Below are positions 45,331 through 58,010 of a stretch of 64,000 nucleotides of DNA, in pieces. This stretch comes from Mermis nigrescens. Lineage: Eukaryota > Nematoda > Enoplea > Mermithida > Mermithidae. Location: positions 372,001 to 436,000 of the forward strand of contig JAVLUZ010000748.1 of assembly GCA_036768485.1 (NCBI GenBank). Reading direction: 5' to 3'. The position numbers and the translations under genes were made by a program. The notes under the pieces are model-generated. The model searched no databases and had not been told where the DNA came from. It worked only from the letters and a program-made list of their open reading frames with translations. How positions within the stretch are numbered: position 1 is the stretch's first letter; every line of letters begins with the position of its first letter.

Positions 45331-45640
45331 TGTTTTCAATTTCAAAAGTCACAACACATTGTGCTTGTGTATTGATTGAGTGAGGATTTGCAATGTGAAT
45401 TCGTTGGTTAAATTTTTGTGCTTGATTATAAGTGAACTGCACATTAAGAAGAAATAACTTAATGCAGTTTTAATTTGAAAATGGATGGTGTCAATAAGGT
45501 TGTCTTGTTTAAAAAAGATAATGCTGATGTTAAGAACAATCTTGTTTTCCGCGTTCTTGGACTGTTGTCATTATTGTGGCATGTTACTGATTGTGTTTAC
45601 TGACTGATGTACTGAAATCACGCTAATTAAAAGTAGTGTA

Positions 45641-46402
45641 CTAGCAAAGAAAAATGCTCCGATGGAACAAAAAAGATGAATATACTTGGAATTGTGGATT
45701 ATTATGGATGTAAAAGGAGGGGACTAGGAAAAATCTACCTAAAGTCGGAAAATCTGCTAAAAATCACACTTTCTCTAAGCAACGCAAAAAATCGATGTAT
45801 ATTCTGCGGCCTCTAAAAAAGTGTCTTTTTTAAATAATGTTCGAAGTTTCAGATAAGAGTGTATAAACGAAATCTATCAAGGTTACTTTTTTAAATTGCT
45901 GGCACCTGATTGATAGAAAACTAAGAGGTATTGTATTTAAAGTTGTTTTGTTTTATGAGCATTATAGCAAGCAAAGCAGGAGCCGGTTGATTAGTGCACA
46001 CAATCGTTTCGGGCATGCTAGTGTATCTACATTAAGTCTGTTTCAAGTCAACTTACGTGTTTCCTACTGTTTTTAACCAACCATGTCTTCAATTGTCTTC
46101 GATGTTTGCTATTTCATTCAATTGGCTTGGAAGACTGTTAGTTTACTTAATATCATTTCCCATAGCTACTGCATAGCTAACGTGCTGCTGTTTCAATCAT
46201 TGTTATGGTTGAATATTTATTTTAATCTGTTGGCCGCAGAATATACATCGATTTTTTGCGTTGCTTAGAGAAAGTGTGATTTTTAGCAGATTTTCCGACT
46301 TTAGGTAGATTTTTCCTAGTCCCCTCCTTTTACATCCATAATAATCCACAATTCCAAGTATATTCATCTTTTTTGTTCCATCGGAGCATTTTTCTTTGCT
46401 AG
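45641..46402. mobile_element. J element, second copy
   Basis: CTAGCAAAGAAAAATGCTCC to GGAGCATTTTTCTTTGCTAG, 762 bases, with inverted repeats of about 190 bases. It ends exactly where homology between the two large arms ends. Confidence 0.8.
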
Positions 46403-49400
46403 TTATAATATATTTCTCTTGTTTTGTAGTTGCCTGCTTATTGCTTGCCAGGTAGTACCTTATTTGATTCTGAGACCTTCGACACTTATTTATATCTCTC
46501 ATCAAAAGGAATATTACCATTCACAAAGTTGTTTGTACAGTCATAGAGTCAAAGGAATTGATCTTTACTGGCAGTATTTATAATAGCAGTCCTTTGAGGT
46601 TTCCTAGCTTGACTTAGGAGATGTAAATACCCACTTTTGTGTTTTACTAGTTCTTTACCTTTTTGTTGCAGTGGTATTTAGAGATTTTTGCATGTAAGCA
46701 GTTGGATGATTGCTGAAAATATTTGTTTATACCACCCCACCAGGGTTTATTTCCTATGCTTTGTCAAAGCCTATCCATCATCGTACCCCTAAGGGTCCTT
46801 TACCTACGCTTAAGCATTGTCCATCCTGCATCATACTCCCCAGGCTGTGGCCACCTACTACTAATGACCGGCTATGCTATATTGTGTGTTTATATAGTTT
46901 TTAGAGAAGACAAATCTGGCGGTTGGCTTGGCACGTGTCATATTGGTGGGTTAATACCTCAATGTATGCAAATATGACATGTGCCATGCTGATTGTTTCA
47001 TTCAAACGTGTTGACATGCAAATCTGGATGAACCAATTTACGGATGATTGTCAATGGCAAATAAATATAAAATTGTATACGTAATTTAATATGTTACATA
47101 TACATTACGCATGTGACATGTTAAGCAAGTTGGGTAGTTGATGCATGCAATCAATATCATTGCTGGTCTTTGCTATCAGCCTTTATCTATTTCAGGTCAA
47201 CACATCACTTTATTGAAAATTCAGCGGTTACTGTGTCGTTTATAATAATTGTACAGTATAATTCGGGTTAGTGGAGCAAACTCTAATTTCAAATAATCAT
47301 TTCAGACCAGTAGCGGATACACTGTAAAGAAATCCTAGCATCAACATAAAAATAACGCTTGTATGTTGAATCGACAAAAAATTGTTATGTTAAAAACGGG
47401 CCAGTGTCATTCTGATCAAAGTTTTCATGCTATTCTTTAAAATTTTTAATCAAATGCACACCAAGGGCAGTTTATGCGCATTTGGACCTTCAAATCTATG
47501 TTATAGGTTGCAATTATTCTTGCTGTTAAGCAGCCAAGCTAGCCTCAATTCTCATTTGTCAACGGGGAAGGTTATTTTCTGCATAATGGCTTTATTCAGA
47601 AGGCATTTTGCGCATTTTTGTATAGCATGATCATTGAACTCCTTGCCTATTGTATGGCCGAGTTGCTGCAATTTACGTCCGTTTAATTTCGATCAACATA
47701 AAATTTTATTCAGATGGTGAGTGAGTACATTGAAATTCGATTGACGTAAAGTTTTTATGCTGTTTTTATTAAAAAGGTACTTTTTTAAATTGGACCAGCA
47801 TAAAAATTTTATGTCAAGTCGTGTATATTCTGTGCTGAATCAACGTAAGAGATTTATGTTTCCATACTAAAATTCTTATGGCAGCAAATAATACATAAAG
47901 ATTTTATGTGATTATACAATTTATGTTTTACAGTGTACAGGATATTCTGACAGGGGGCGGAACCCCAAATTTTTCGAATAGTGTCAAATTGTCCGAAAAA
48001 TTCATCCATTACATTTAAAGTAGCTGTTTTTTCCGCCTTTGAATAGACAGAATCATTTCTTATCCAAAAAAGTTAAAAATTTTCGGCATTTCATACAAAA
48101 AATGCGCAAAATCAGTGCAAAATCGGGAAAAAGCGGTGGACTCTTTTAATGTAAAAATAAGGTTTTTACGGCGCCAAAAAAGCCAGTAAATCTTATTATT
48201 GAGTACTACCCAGCGCGAAATGCCGGAAAAATTAGAAATATCGTGATAAAAATATCTAAAATAATCAAAAAATATACATCTGTTCTTCTTTACGCCCTAA
48301 TATTTTTTGACGACAGCGGAGCGGCCGTTCCTTCGTCCCCTTTAAATCCGCACATGTTTCGGCCCGATCAATTCCTCGTATAATTCATTTTTTCGTCTAA
48401 ATAACGAATTGCTCCTGCACGCCGCAGGATATATTTCGATTTTTGCTTTGTTCAGATGAAGCCTAAGTTGATTAGCAGATTTTACTTACTTCTGCGCGCA
48501 AAGGAGCTTTTTCCTACCTTACTTTTATGTCCTTGATCATCTCTAGTTCCGAGTAAACTTTTGCTTTTTGTTTCATTGGAGCATTTTCGGTTGCTATACA
48601 TTCAATTCTTTCATCACAGCTTTTATGCATAAATGATATGCACAAGAAATCCGAGCGTGTATAGATGCTCAGCATGACCGACCTAGAGTCTCAATCGATC
48701 TTGGAGTCAGTTAGTGAGTGTTTTTTGGCCAAAATGACCTCAGAAACTAATATAAATGCGAAAATAACATTACAACAGCGCATTATTCTTCATATTCCGA
48801 TAGGCAAGCACTTTGGAAGAAAATTTTCTATGCTCATTTATTTTTGGTCTTTTGTCTCATTTCCTCTGGAAATTTCCATTTTTTTACATCCGTGAGAGCT
48901 TGGATTTCCCCAAAACACTGCGGGCATGTGCGGCTCTGAATACAATATGAAATGCATTTTTTGAAAGTGCAAATGATCGTTTTAATATTCATTCCTAGCT
49001 CCATGTGAATTGAAATTAAATAAAATTTGAATTAATGAATTAGGCAGTGAATTTTGTGAGTTATCGATGTCTCGTTTTGATCTGGATAATAGAAAATCAA
49101 TTGAGAACCAGCTTTTGAAGAAACAAAGAAAGAACGCAACTCATTGCAACCAAATTCAAAGTTTCTTCTTTACCCATAATTTTTTTTTTGATATTTCACA
49201 CTTCGATTTTTGAGCATGGACTTAGCGCACAAGAAGTTGTAGCGAATACAAAACGTTTACGAGATTTGAAACACTTACAACATTTTCAAAGTTTTCAAAT
49301 TATATTAGATGCTAGAAATTTTTATTGAAATATCAAGCCATTAGCAATAACGGAAAAAATTCGGAAGGAATTTAATGTATTCTTCGGAATTTTTTTAAGT

Positions 49401-49605
49401 TATGAATGCATTGACGAAAAATTAATGGTAGGGCGCATTGATTTTTTCTTCCTATAAATTTGTTCATTTCGCATAGGCTTCCCACTTTTACAAACTTTAC
49501 GCGCAAACATGGGCTATATCAAAGTAATCAATTATGCTTAGCGCTCATAAATACCAGAGTATTACTTATCATGCTGTAACTTTCGTCTAATTATTGATTA
49601 ACCAA
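46403..49605. other. Spacer of the large inverted repeat
   Basis: Single-copy-looking AT-rich DNA. 47940-48300 contains a repeat with GCGCGAAATGCCGG. Open frames 46710-46977, 47427-47630 and 48665-48895 have no recognisable domain. I find no transposase, integrase or polymerase here. Confidence 0.45.
48405..48597. mobile_element. Right-half remnant of a J element
   Basis: 'CCGCAGGATATATTTCGATTTT', 'TTTTATGTCCTTGATCAT' and 'TTTCATTGGAGCATTTTCGGTTGC' follow the J right arm in order, more diverged than the two flanking copies. Confidence 0.55.
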
Positions 49606-49951
49606 ATGTTTTCAATCAAACTGTCCAACAGATCAGAATTCGTCGACGAAGGGCAGATGCTTAAAACTTTTATTTTAAAGTCTAAACGTCTAAGCCGCTG
49701 CAAATGGTTTTGTCATCGTTCTGCTGCCCTATGCATTACTGGTTGTTTGACGTTGTTTGCTATTTCGATAATATGGGAACATGATCGGGTCCACACTATA
49801 ACAAAGGTTATTAAAGAATCGGGTGCAAACAACTTATTTACAGAATTTGGAAATCAGCCTTCGACTTTTGACTACGACCCAAGCGCCGATATTGATTATG
49901 AAAGCGAATTACTTATCACAAGTTACACTCCAGATATTCCTGCCTTATCCG
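49606..49951 (+). CDS. Candidate first exon of a membrane protein
   Basis: The first ATG in a 162-codon open frame is at 49606; a good donor GGTGAGA follows at 49952. The 115 residues have a Lys/Arg-rich stretch (KSKRLSRCK), a hydrophobic segment at about 39-56 ('AALCITGCLTLFAISIIW'), then a polar acidic stem with Tyr and Asp. That is the layout of a type II membrane protein. Codon use and complexity are better than in other frames of this region. No downstream exon was found before the J element 60 bases further on, and no family is recognised. It could be a host exon, a captured fragment or chance. Confidence 0.4.
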
Positions 49952-50010
49952 GTGAGATGAGCCGGAAGTTAATTGCTTATCCTTTATGTTTGCTTACGAG
50001 AATGTATTCA

Positions 50011-50771
50011 CTAGCAAAGAAAAATGCTCCGATGGAAAAAAAAGATGAATATACTTGGAATTGTGGATTATTATGGATGTAAAAGGAGGGGACTAGGAAA
50101 AATCTACCTAAAGTCGGAAAATCTGCTAAAAATCACACTTTCTCTAAGCAACGCAAAAAATCGATGTATATTCTGCGGCCAACAGATTAAAATAAATATT
50201 CAACCATAACAATGATTGAAACAGCAGCACGTTAGCTATGCAGTAGCTATGGGAAATGATATTAAGTAAACTAACAGTCTTCCAAACCAATTGAATGAAA
50301 TAGCAAACATCGAAGACAATTGAAGACATGGTTGGTTAAAAACAGTAGGAAACACGTAAGTTGACTTGAAACAGACTTAATGTAGATACACTAGCATGCC
50401 CGAAACGATTGTGTGCACTAATCAATCGGCTCCTGCTTTGCTTGCTATAATGCTCATAAAACAAAACAACTTTAAATACAATACCTCTTAGTTTTCTATC
50501 AATCAGGTGCCAGCAATTTAAAAAAGTAACCTTGATAGATTTCGTTTATACACTCTTATCTGAAACTTCGAACATTATTTAAAAAAGACACTTTTTTAGA
50601 GGCCGCAGAATATACATCGATTTTTTGCGTTGCTTAGAGAAAGTGTGATTTTTAGCAGATTTTCCGACTTTAGGTAGATTTTTCCTAGTCCCCTCCTTTT
50701 ACATCCATAATAATCCACAATTCCAAGTATATTCATCTTTTTTGTTCCATCGGAGCATTTTTCTTTGCTAG
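50011..50771. mobile_element. J element, third copy (inverted relative to second)
   Basis: Mirror of 45641-46402 about position 48206. Its left end abuts the unique spacer; its right end GCTAG joins the right arm. Confidence 0.8.
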
Positions 50772-53700
50772 TACACTACTTTTAATTAGCGTGATTTCAG
50801 TACATCAGTCAGTAAACACAATCAGTAACATGCCACAATAATGACAACAGTCCAAGAACGCGGAAAACAATATTGTTCTTAACATCAGCATTATCCTTTT
50901 TAAACAAGACAACCTTATTGACACCATCCATTTTCAAATTAAAACTGCATTAAGTTATTTCTTCTTAATGTGCAGTTCACTTATAATCAAGCACAAAAAT
51001 TTAACCAACGAATTCACATTGCAAATCCTCACTCAATCAATACACAAGCACAATGTGTTGTGACTTTTGAAATTGAAAACACCCAATTTTCAATTTTCAA
51101 ATTGAAAATTGGATCAATTTTCAAATTGAAAATTGGGTCAATTTTCAAATTGAAAATTGGGTGTTTGAATTTGCGATGAAGAAAATAATCAAAAGATAGT
51201 CACTTGGTTTATTTAAGCCGAGTAATAAAATAACGACCGTCCACCAATTCCAAACTAAAAGCAACTAATCTGATCACTATGAAAAAGTTTTGAAAAATGA
51301 GCTTGCTAAGCGAGAGTTGTAAACCAAGAGAAACTTAAAGTTAAAACCCACCATTAAATTATGAGAGAATTATAAAAGATTTTAAACTTCAAGAAAATGG
51401 TAAAGGCGGGATGTTGGTAAATTAGAAGGCAAAGATTTTCGGCAAAAATTCAAAAACTTCACGCAAATATCAAATGTAAGGAACACTAACGCTTTGATTT
51501 GGTAGTAAAATAAATTTGTAGTATAGACTACATATTAACAACAAATGAATAGTGCAAACTTTACACAACTACTAGGTGTAGAGAATACTAACAGTTTACG
51601 GCTTATTAATGTACATGATTACAATAAAGCTGTATATCTTTGTCGACTTCTGTGCACAGTAGTGTGATTGCTGGTTCATTTTAAACCACTTTTGCAGGCA
51701 ATTTACATCAATTAAACGATAGCTCTCCATGTGCAAGATTTTGTGAAACATATTATAAACACGGCTAAGAAAGATTTAACTTTAATGCAACCCATTTAAG
51801 ACAAAATTACATCTCTTCAATGATCTAAGGACACTTGAACATAATTTTTAAATCACTTTAGATTACTTTTGAGGGTAAACAAACTCACTTAATTGATGTC
51901 TCACATATGAATCCTTGAAAATTTCTTGACTTCAGTTACAAAGTCTCTGCAAGTCTATCGAAGTAGGGTTAACACGTAACGTAAACTTTACACAAACACA
52001 TAGCGTAAAGAATATTTTAGTCGGATTCGTAATTTTGATATTGCTCCGATATTTCTTTCAACATTTATGGAAAAATGAGTCTCCATAATGTTTTAAAGAC
52101 AATAAACATTAGGTTTAAACCACTTTGCAATACTGCTGAGTGTAAGCAAGCGCGCCCAATTGACGTATATATTTCATTCCCTGTAAATTTTTATATCTCA
52201 GGAAAAAATTTCGATTTTTGCAATGCTCTAGAACAAAGGCTAACATGCTGTGTAAAAAATTACTCGGATATTATGATCAACATTCATGAAAAAATTATGT
52301 CTCTACAATGGTCTGAGGACATATAAACAATGAATGTAAACTACTTTACATCACTGTTGGATGTAAACAAACGCGCCTACGTGACGTCTCACATTTGATC
52401 CTTTGAAAACTTCTAGGCTCCAAGAAAAAATTAGGTTTCAGGAATGCTCAAAAACGAAGATAAATATATATGTAGTGTAAACTTCATGTAAACACCTAGT
52501 GTAAAGAAGATTTTAGTCAGATTCGTAATTTTGATATTGTTCCGATATTACGATTAATATTTATGAAAAAATTAAGTCTACATAATGTTCTATGGGCAAA
52601 CTAACAATTGGTGTAAACTACTTTACAACACCGTAGAGTGTAAACATATGCGCCAGACTGGCATATCAAATTTGATTCCTGGTCCATTTCTAGACTTGAT
52701 AAACGTGTCCCTGACTCGTAACCGGAGAAGCAGGTAGAAAAAACAAGACAGAAACGCATTTAAAATTCCAAATTTTTGACTTTACACTCGCTAAATATTA
52801 ATGTATAGACAATTTGCTTTGACATGCACCCGATATAAAGCACTTTATTTTTATTCTATTAGACTTATACCGACTTCTGGACGGAGAAAGTGGCGAACAA
52901 AAAACGCAACAAAAACGTATTTTCCATCATTTAGAACACTGTAAACTTTAAAATTCCGTACCGAACTCCCCATTGAGTTTAAAGAAATTCGGTTTGGTAC
53001 AATTTGTAGCTTTTAAATCGTAGTACATTCCTGTGTGCCAAAATTCTGTTGCAAAAATTATTTGGCATGATTTATCAATCAAACTTCGGAAAAAACGTGT
53101 TTTTTAGCCCATTTTTTACCTCTCATTTCGAACTTTACACCCCGATAAATAACTCAATATTGCGTTTTTTTAAATGCGGTTTGCTGCGATGTTTAGCCCC
53201 TGTGAGGCACTTTATTAATGCTGTCTTCGATTTGCACTGACTCATAAGCGGAAAAATTTGGCAGAGAAATCTTAGTTAAAATCCGTTTTTTTACACCATC
53301 CACTAGAGTGTAAACTTTAAACCCCAGGATCTAACTCACCATAGAGCATAGAAGACTTTGCTTATATGCAGAATGTAGCCCTTGATCCGCTCTACATTTC
53401 TGTCAGAAAACATTTTAAAAACCTCATAACCGGAGTTAGTATCGGACATAGGAAGGTTGAAAACTCGACCAAAAAGTGCTTTTTCACCCCCAGATTTTCG
53501 CACTCTTTACACTGCCGTTCGATAAATAATGCGAATTTCAAAAAACAAAAAAGTGTCATCTGTAGAATTCATCCCTCTATTATCCTATTCTGTTCAATCC
53601 TTCGAGTCATCAATACTCAGTTGTCCACATGCCGCAGTAAAAAGGTCCCAAAATTTGTCCTATGTTATAACGTTACACAAAAACTTTACACCTTTTTTAC

Positions 53701-53877
53701 ACAGTCAATTTTGAGTTTCAAGAAAAACAAAAAAACACGGCCAGCGAATTTTTTTATTATCTTTCTTTTAAAAAAAACTGCACCTTCCAGAAGTGTCCCG
53801 TTATAGCTGTAGGGGGTGCCCAGGTGTTGGGGGTACCCAAGTATATTATAGGTACGCGCTAACGCGCTACCTATGAT
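50011..53877 (-). mobile_element. Right arm of the 10.8 kb inverted repeat
   Basis: Inverted partner of 43065-46402, ending GCGCTACCTATGAT. It holds about 530 extra bases near 51890-52420, made of one more set of the modules ('GGATTCGTAATTTTGATATTG', 'GTGTAAACAAACGCGCC'-type words). Outer flanks of the two arms do not show an obvious target duplication. Confidence 0.8.
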
Positions 53878-55770
53878 TTAAAGCATATTCTCTTGTTTTC
53901 TTATAACTCACAAATCTTAGTGCTTCAAACAAATATTTTTGGAGCCATTTTAGCAATTTTATCCGTTCTTAAGCATTTGTGGCGGAAACGCTTTAGGCCG
54001 ATTTTGAAATGAATTGTTTATTTAGCTCAAAGCGAGTTAAATTAAACACACGAAAGATTGAGATGGACCATTTATGGTGCTCTTAGGCTGTTTCCAATCA
54101 TAGTTGCACAACATGGTCGATCGGGAGGGGGGTCAATCGGTTTTCGGGGGTCAGCCAGAGATTTTCTTTTATCAAATGGCATCAGAAGCGGATATAGTAT
54201 ATGCTAAAATCGGGTAAGAATTCTGTTAAACCACATTTTCTGATCAACTTAGCTCTTTTGCATAAGGTCTTATTTGTATCGGTTTTGACCTTTATTTTGC
54301 CTTATTTTTCCTGGAAAATTTCCTATTTGTCTATTCTGGGAGTCCAGCCAGATCACACGTGAGCGTAGCCGTTTAGAACTCCAAAATATAGGATACCTCA
54401 GCTAATTACGGTAGGCCCAGAGTTGAGTTTTTTTTGACACCTTTTTGCAATTTACCCTATGAGAACCCCAGAATTTGGTCGCTGCACATGCATTGTCTAG
54501 AAACCCATTCACCACGCGCATGTCTTATTTCAATGCGCTTCAATCTAATCAATCAGACAATTTCATTAGTCTAAATCCATAAGCAGTTCTACTAACAATA
54601 TAAGAAATTTTAATTCTTGTTGCTGAGTAAAAAAAGAGACGAGCTTTTGTTAATGGGTTAAATTCGGTATTAAAGGTACATTCCCCATAGCTAAGGGCCC
54701 CTCAAATAAGAGTTTATTTTATTTCTTATAAGGGTCCTTTAGAGAATAAAGACTTTCTAAAGCATTCCCGATCCAATTTTTATATTTTTTTTGGCGGGGT
54801 CAAAGGTAGTCAACAATAATATAAATTTTCCCAGAATATTTAGTTTGTTGTTTTGTTTACTTGTACATGTGTGCTGATTGGTTGTGTGCCGAATCGATTC
54901 AAAAATAATTTAAATACTTAAAATTTTCCCTTTGAGCGAATTTCTAATTATATTAAGGTGAAAATGACACTAAGCAGTCAAAATGAACCAAAAATGATGC
55001 AACCAAGAGAAACTAAATGTTTTATTAATTTTCTTTTATTTTATTGTTTTGCCCCTTCCCCAAAATGTATAATTAAATTTATTGAAAATAGAAATCACTC
55101 AGACTTACTTTAATTTATATGTCGACGATGATTCACCACTTCCTAATTAGGGGCGTTGATCTTCTGAATCCGAATTCATTTATTTAAATTGCAATTAATG
55201 ATTGTCCTAAGATTAAATCAAGTACAAAAATCTGAATGCCATAATCATGCATCAACAAATTATTGCAACAAGAAAAAGCATCCTTGCGGTATGCTAAACA
55301 AAATGAATAAGCGTGTTAGACCAAAATGAACTAATCGCAATGGAACTTCAACTTGTTTTTGTTAAATTCGCAAGGTCACGCTGCCGCAAATTTAGGAATT
55401 GATCAGATTAATTTTTCTGTATACTGTAAAGAGCTAAAATGGTGAAGCACGAAAACGCCTAGTTTTTGGATAGGTTTTTTTCTAGTCTTAGAACTTTAGC
55501 TCAAAATAGTGTCCGAAAACTATGTTCTACGTTGATAGCGATAGGTTTGCTGCCAAACTTGCTACACAATGAAATATTGTCTGCAGAAATCGGTCAGTTA
55601 TTGAGAGTTTTATCAATTTTTAAGTTTTTTTGGAAATAGGCAGTTTCACTCGCGCGGGATACAAGTATATAGGTTGAAACTAGGCTTTTTAGAATTAATC
55701 TGCATCACAGTTTGCATCTTTCTGGTCTTTTGAGCTTTTCTGTGATGACTATCAGTAGTTAGGCCTGCCT
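53878..55770. other. Intergenic DNA with one repeat relic
   Basis: 54115-54520 has a G-rich start 'GATCGGGAGGGGGGTCAATCG' and an end 'CCCAGAATTTGGTCGCTGCACATGCA' reminiscent of a decayed D-type element. The rest is AT-rich without a recognisable gene. Confidence 0.4.
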
Positions 55771-55774
55771 CCCT

Positions 55775-56405
55775 AGGGAGCAACGTTATAACATAGCCTG
55801 TGCTTAAGCATAGGCGGAGGGGCTCAGGATCTGCGCCCTGGCTTTTCTCAGGGCGCAATGCTGTAGCATAGGCTGTGCTATGGCATAGGGAGGGGGCGCG
55901 CACCAGCCCAGGGCCAGGGGAGGGGAAATTTCCCGGGGGAAATTTCCATGGGGAAAATTTTCATGGGGGAAATTTCCCTGGGGGAAAACTTGAAATAAAT
56001 ATAACTCAAGAACCAGCAGTTGGATCGGGCTCAAATTTTAAGAGTATATTAGGTATATGTTAGACATGCTATGTACAATATTTTAGCGCGCAGCCTACAG
56101 TATATAAGCATTAGTTTACACTTTTGCATAAATCGCATACCCTGCTTCCATAGATAGCAATGCTATAACATAGCCTGTGCTTATAGCATAGGCGGAGGGG
56201 GCGTCAGGCTCTGCGCCCTAGGGTAAAGCTCAGGGAGCAAGGCTGTAGCATAGGCTGTGCTTATAGCATAGGGAGGGGTCGGGCGTGCCCGGACCTGCCC
56301 GGGGAGGGGCGCAGCGCCAGCCCAGGGCCAGGGGAGGGGAAATTTCCATGGGGGAAATTTCCATGGGGCAAATTTCCATGGGGAAAATTTCCATGGGGAA
56401 AAACT
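55775..56405. repeat. Duplicated GC-rich block with GGGGAAATTTCC array
   Basis: Two collinear copies (55775-55990 and about 56155-56405). Each begins GCTATAACATAGCCTGTGC (or close), passes through 'CAGCCCAGGGCCAGGGGAGG' and ends in four or five GGGGAAATTTCCATG units. Both are followed by the start of the 133-base repeat. The block is far richer in G+C than its surroundings. Confidence 0.7.
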
Positions 56406-57320
56406 TGAAATAACTATAAGTCAAGAACCAGCACTCGGATCAGGCTGAAATTTTCTGAGAATGTTAAGTATATGTTAGGTATGATATATACGAAATTTTA
56501 TCGCGCAACCTACAGTATACCAGCATTAGTTTACACTTTTGCATAACTCAAGAACCAATGACCGGATTTTGGTCAAATTTTCAGGATATGATGTATATAG
56601 GCGAGGCATGCTGCGCACAGAAGTTTAGTGCGCAGTCTACAGTATACCGATTTACTTTACACTTTCTCATATAACACTGTATCTCAAGAACTATAAAGCG
56701 GATTTTGCTCAAACTTTCATGGTAAGATATATAAATTGTTGCTGCGCTATGTACAAAATTTTAGCGCGCAGTCTACAGTATACCAGTTCACTTTACACTT
56801 TCTTGTATAGCACTCTATTCCAAGAATCACCAGCCGGATTTTGTTCAAATTTTCAGGATATGATGTACAAACGTTATTTGTGCTATGTACAGAATTTTAG
56901 CGCGCAGTCTACAATATACCAGTTTACTTTACACTTTATCATATTCCAAGAATCAACAGCCGGATCTTGTTCAAATTTTTAGAATATGACGTATAAACCT
57001 AAGCTGTGCTATGTACAGAATTTTAGCGCGCAGTCTACAGTATACCAGTTTACTTTACACTTTCTCATATAGCTCTATATTCCAAGGAATCAACAGCCGG
57101 ATCTTGTTCAAATTTTTAGAATATGACGTATAAACCTAAGCTGTGCTACGTACAGAATTTTAGTGCGCAGTCATACAGTATACCAGTTTACTTTACACTT
57201 TCTCATATAGCACTATATTCCAAGGAACACGCTAGCCGGATATTGTTCAAATTTTCAGAATATGACGTATAAACCTTAGCTGTGCTATGTACAAAATTTT
57301 AGCACACGACCTACTATATG
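55990..57320. repeat. Tandem array of ~133-base units
   Basis: About eight units with 'CAAGAACCAGC.GG', 'TCAAATTTTCAGAATATGACGTATA', 'TTTTAGCGCGCAGTCTACAG' and 'ACCAGTTTACTTTACACTTT' in fixed order. One unit is separated from the others by a GC-rich block. The inverted counterpart appears at 63660-64000 and continues beyond the window. Confidence 0.8.
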
Positions 57321-57639
57321 CTGATTTTTTATTTGCATTGTCTTTACAATGCTTGATTTTTTAGCAGTACCTGTCTAATGATGCCATTAGGGATTATTTT
57401 TGCCTAAAAATGAGCAACTAGTATAGGCAAACATTGCTTCAAATTTAATTATCATGCTATTTTGAGCTTATCAAAGTTTATCAGAAAACGCCTGAAAAAG
57501 GGCGATCTTTGCCTGCTGTTCAGCTTGTGGGAATTTTTAAACCCTGAGCTAGCGTTTACTTTATAAACCTCCACACAAAATTCATTAATGAACACGTAAC
57601 TTCATCCATGTCATCAGTATTGATCTAAAAATTAGCTAA

Positions 57640-58010
57640 GTTTGGAATATTTTTTGTAAAGTTTGGAATATTTTTTGTAAAGTTTGGAATATTTTTTGTA
57701 AAGTTTGGAATATTTTTTGTAAAGTTTGGAATATTCTTTGTAAAGTTTGGAATATTTTTTGTAAAATTTGGAATATTTTTTGTAAAGTTTGGAATATTTT
57801 TTGTAAAGTTTGGAATAAAGTTTACATGCTTAAGCATAGTACTTTTGTAAAGTTTGGAATATTTTTTGTAAAGTTTGGAATATTTTTTGTAAAGTTTGGA
57901 ATATTTTTTGTAAAGTTTGGAATGTTTTTTGTAAAGTTTGGAATATGTTTTGTAAAGTTTGGAATATTTTTTGTCAAATTTAGGAATTGTTTTGTAAAGT
58001 GTCAAATTTT
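57640..58010. repeat. 21-base minisatellite AAAGTTTGGAATATTTTTTGT
   Basis: About seventeen units interrupted by one spacer holding ATGCTTAAGCAT. The period is a multiple of three, so the minus strand reads as an endless 7-residue repeat (Phe-Thr-Lys-Asn-Ile-Pro-Asn) for 126 codons. There is no start context or other coding evidence. A second, more diverged block is at 58455-58740. Both are mirrored at 62215-62500 and 62945-63345. Confidence 0.85.

Larger units (their letters stand above)
43065..46402 (+). mobile_element. Left arm of a 10.8 kb inverted repeat (family L + J)
   Basis: Starts ATCATAGGTAGCGCG with a hairpin closing GCGCGTACCTATAATATAC, and pairs inverted with 50011-53877. Checked stretches such as 45241-45530 differ from the other arm at only a few bases. 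The body is a chain of modules of roughly 200-300 bases rich in GTGTAAA/TTTACAC ('GGGTGTAAAGTTCGAAATC', 'AGTCGGGATAAGTC'). Arm 1 lacks about 530 bases present in arm 2. Non-coding; frames through it are mirrored in the other arm. Confidence 0.8.

Noticed and set aside
46083..46268. Open frames shared by the two large arms (also 45233-45442, 43702-43893, 43172-43577)
   Set aside because: They exist twice only because the arms are copies. They include low-complexity readings of tandem palindromes and contain no known domain.
57625..58005. 126-codon minus-strand frame of Phe-Thr-Lys-Asn-Ile-Pro-Asn repeats, and its 131-codon mirror at 62948-63343
   Set aside because: It is only the 21-base minisatellite read in frame; no start context, no unique coding part, and it is interrupted by the same spacers as the DNA repeat.
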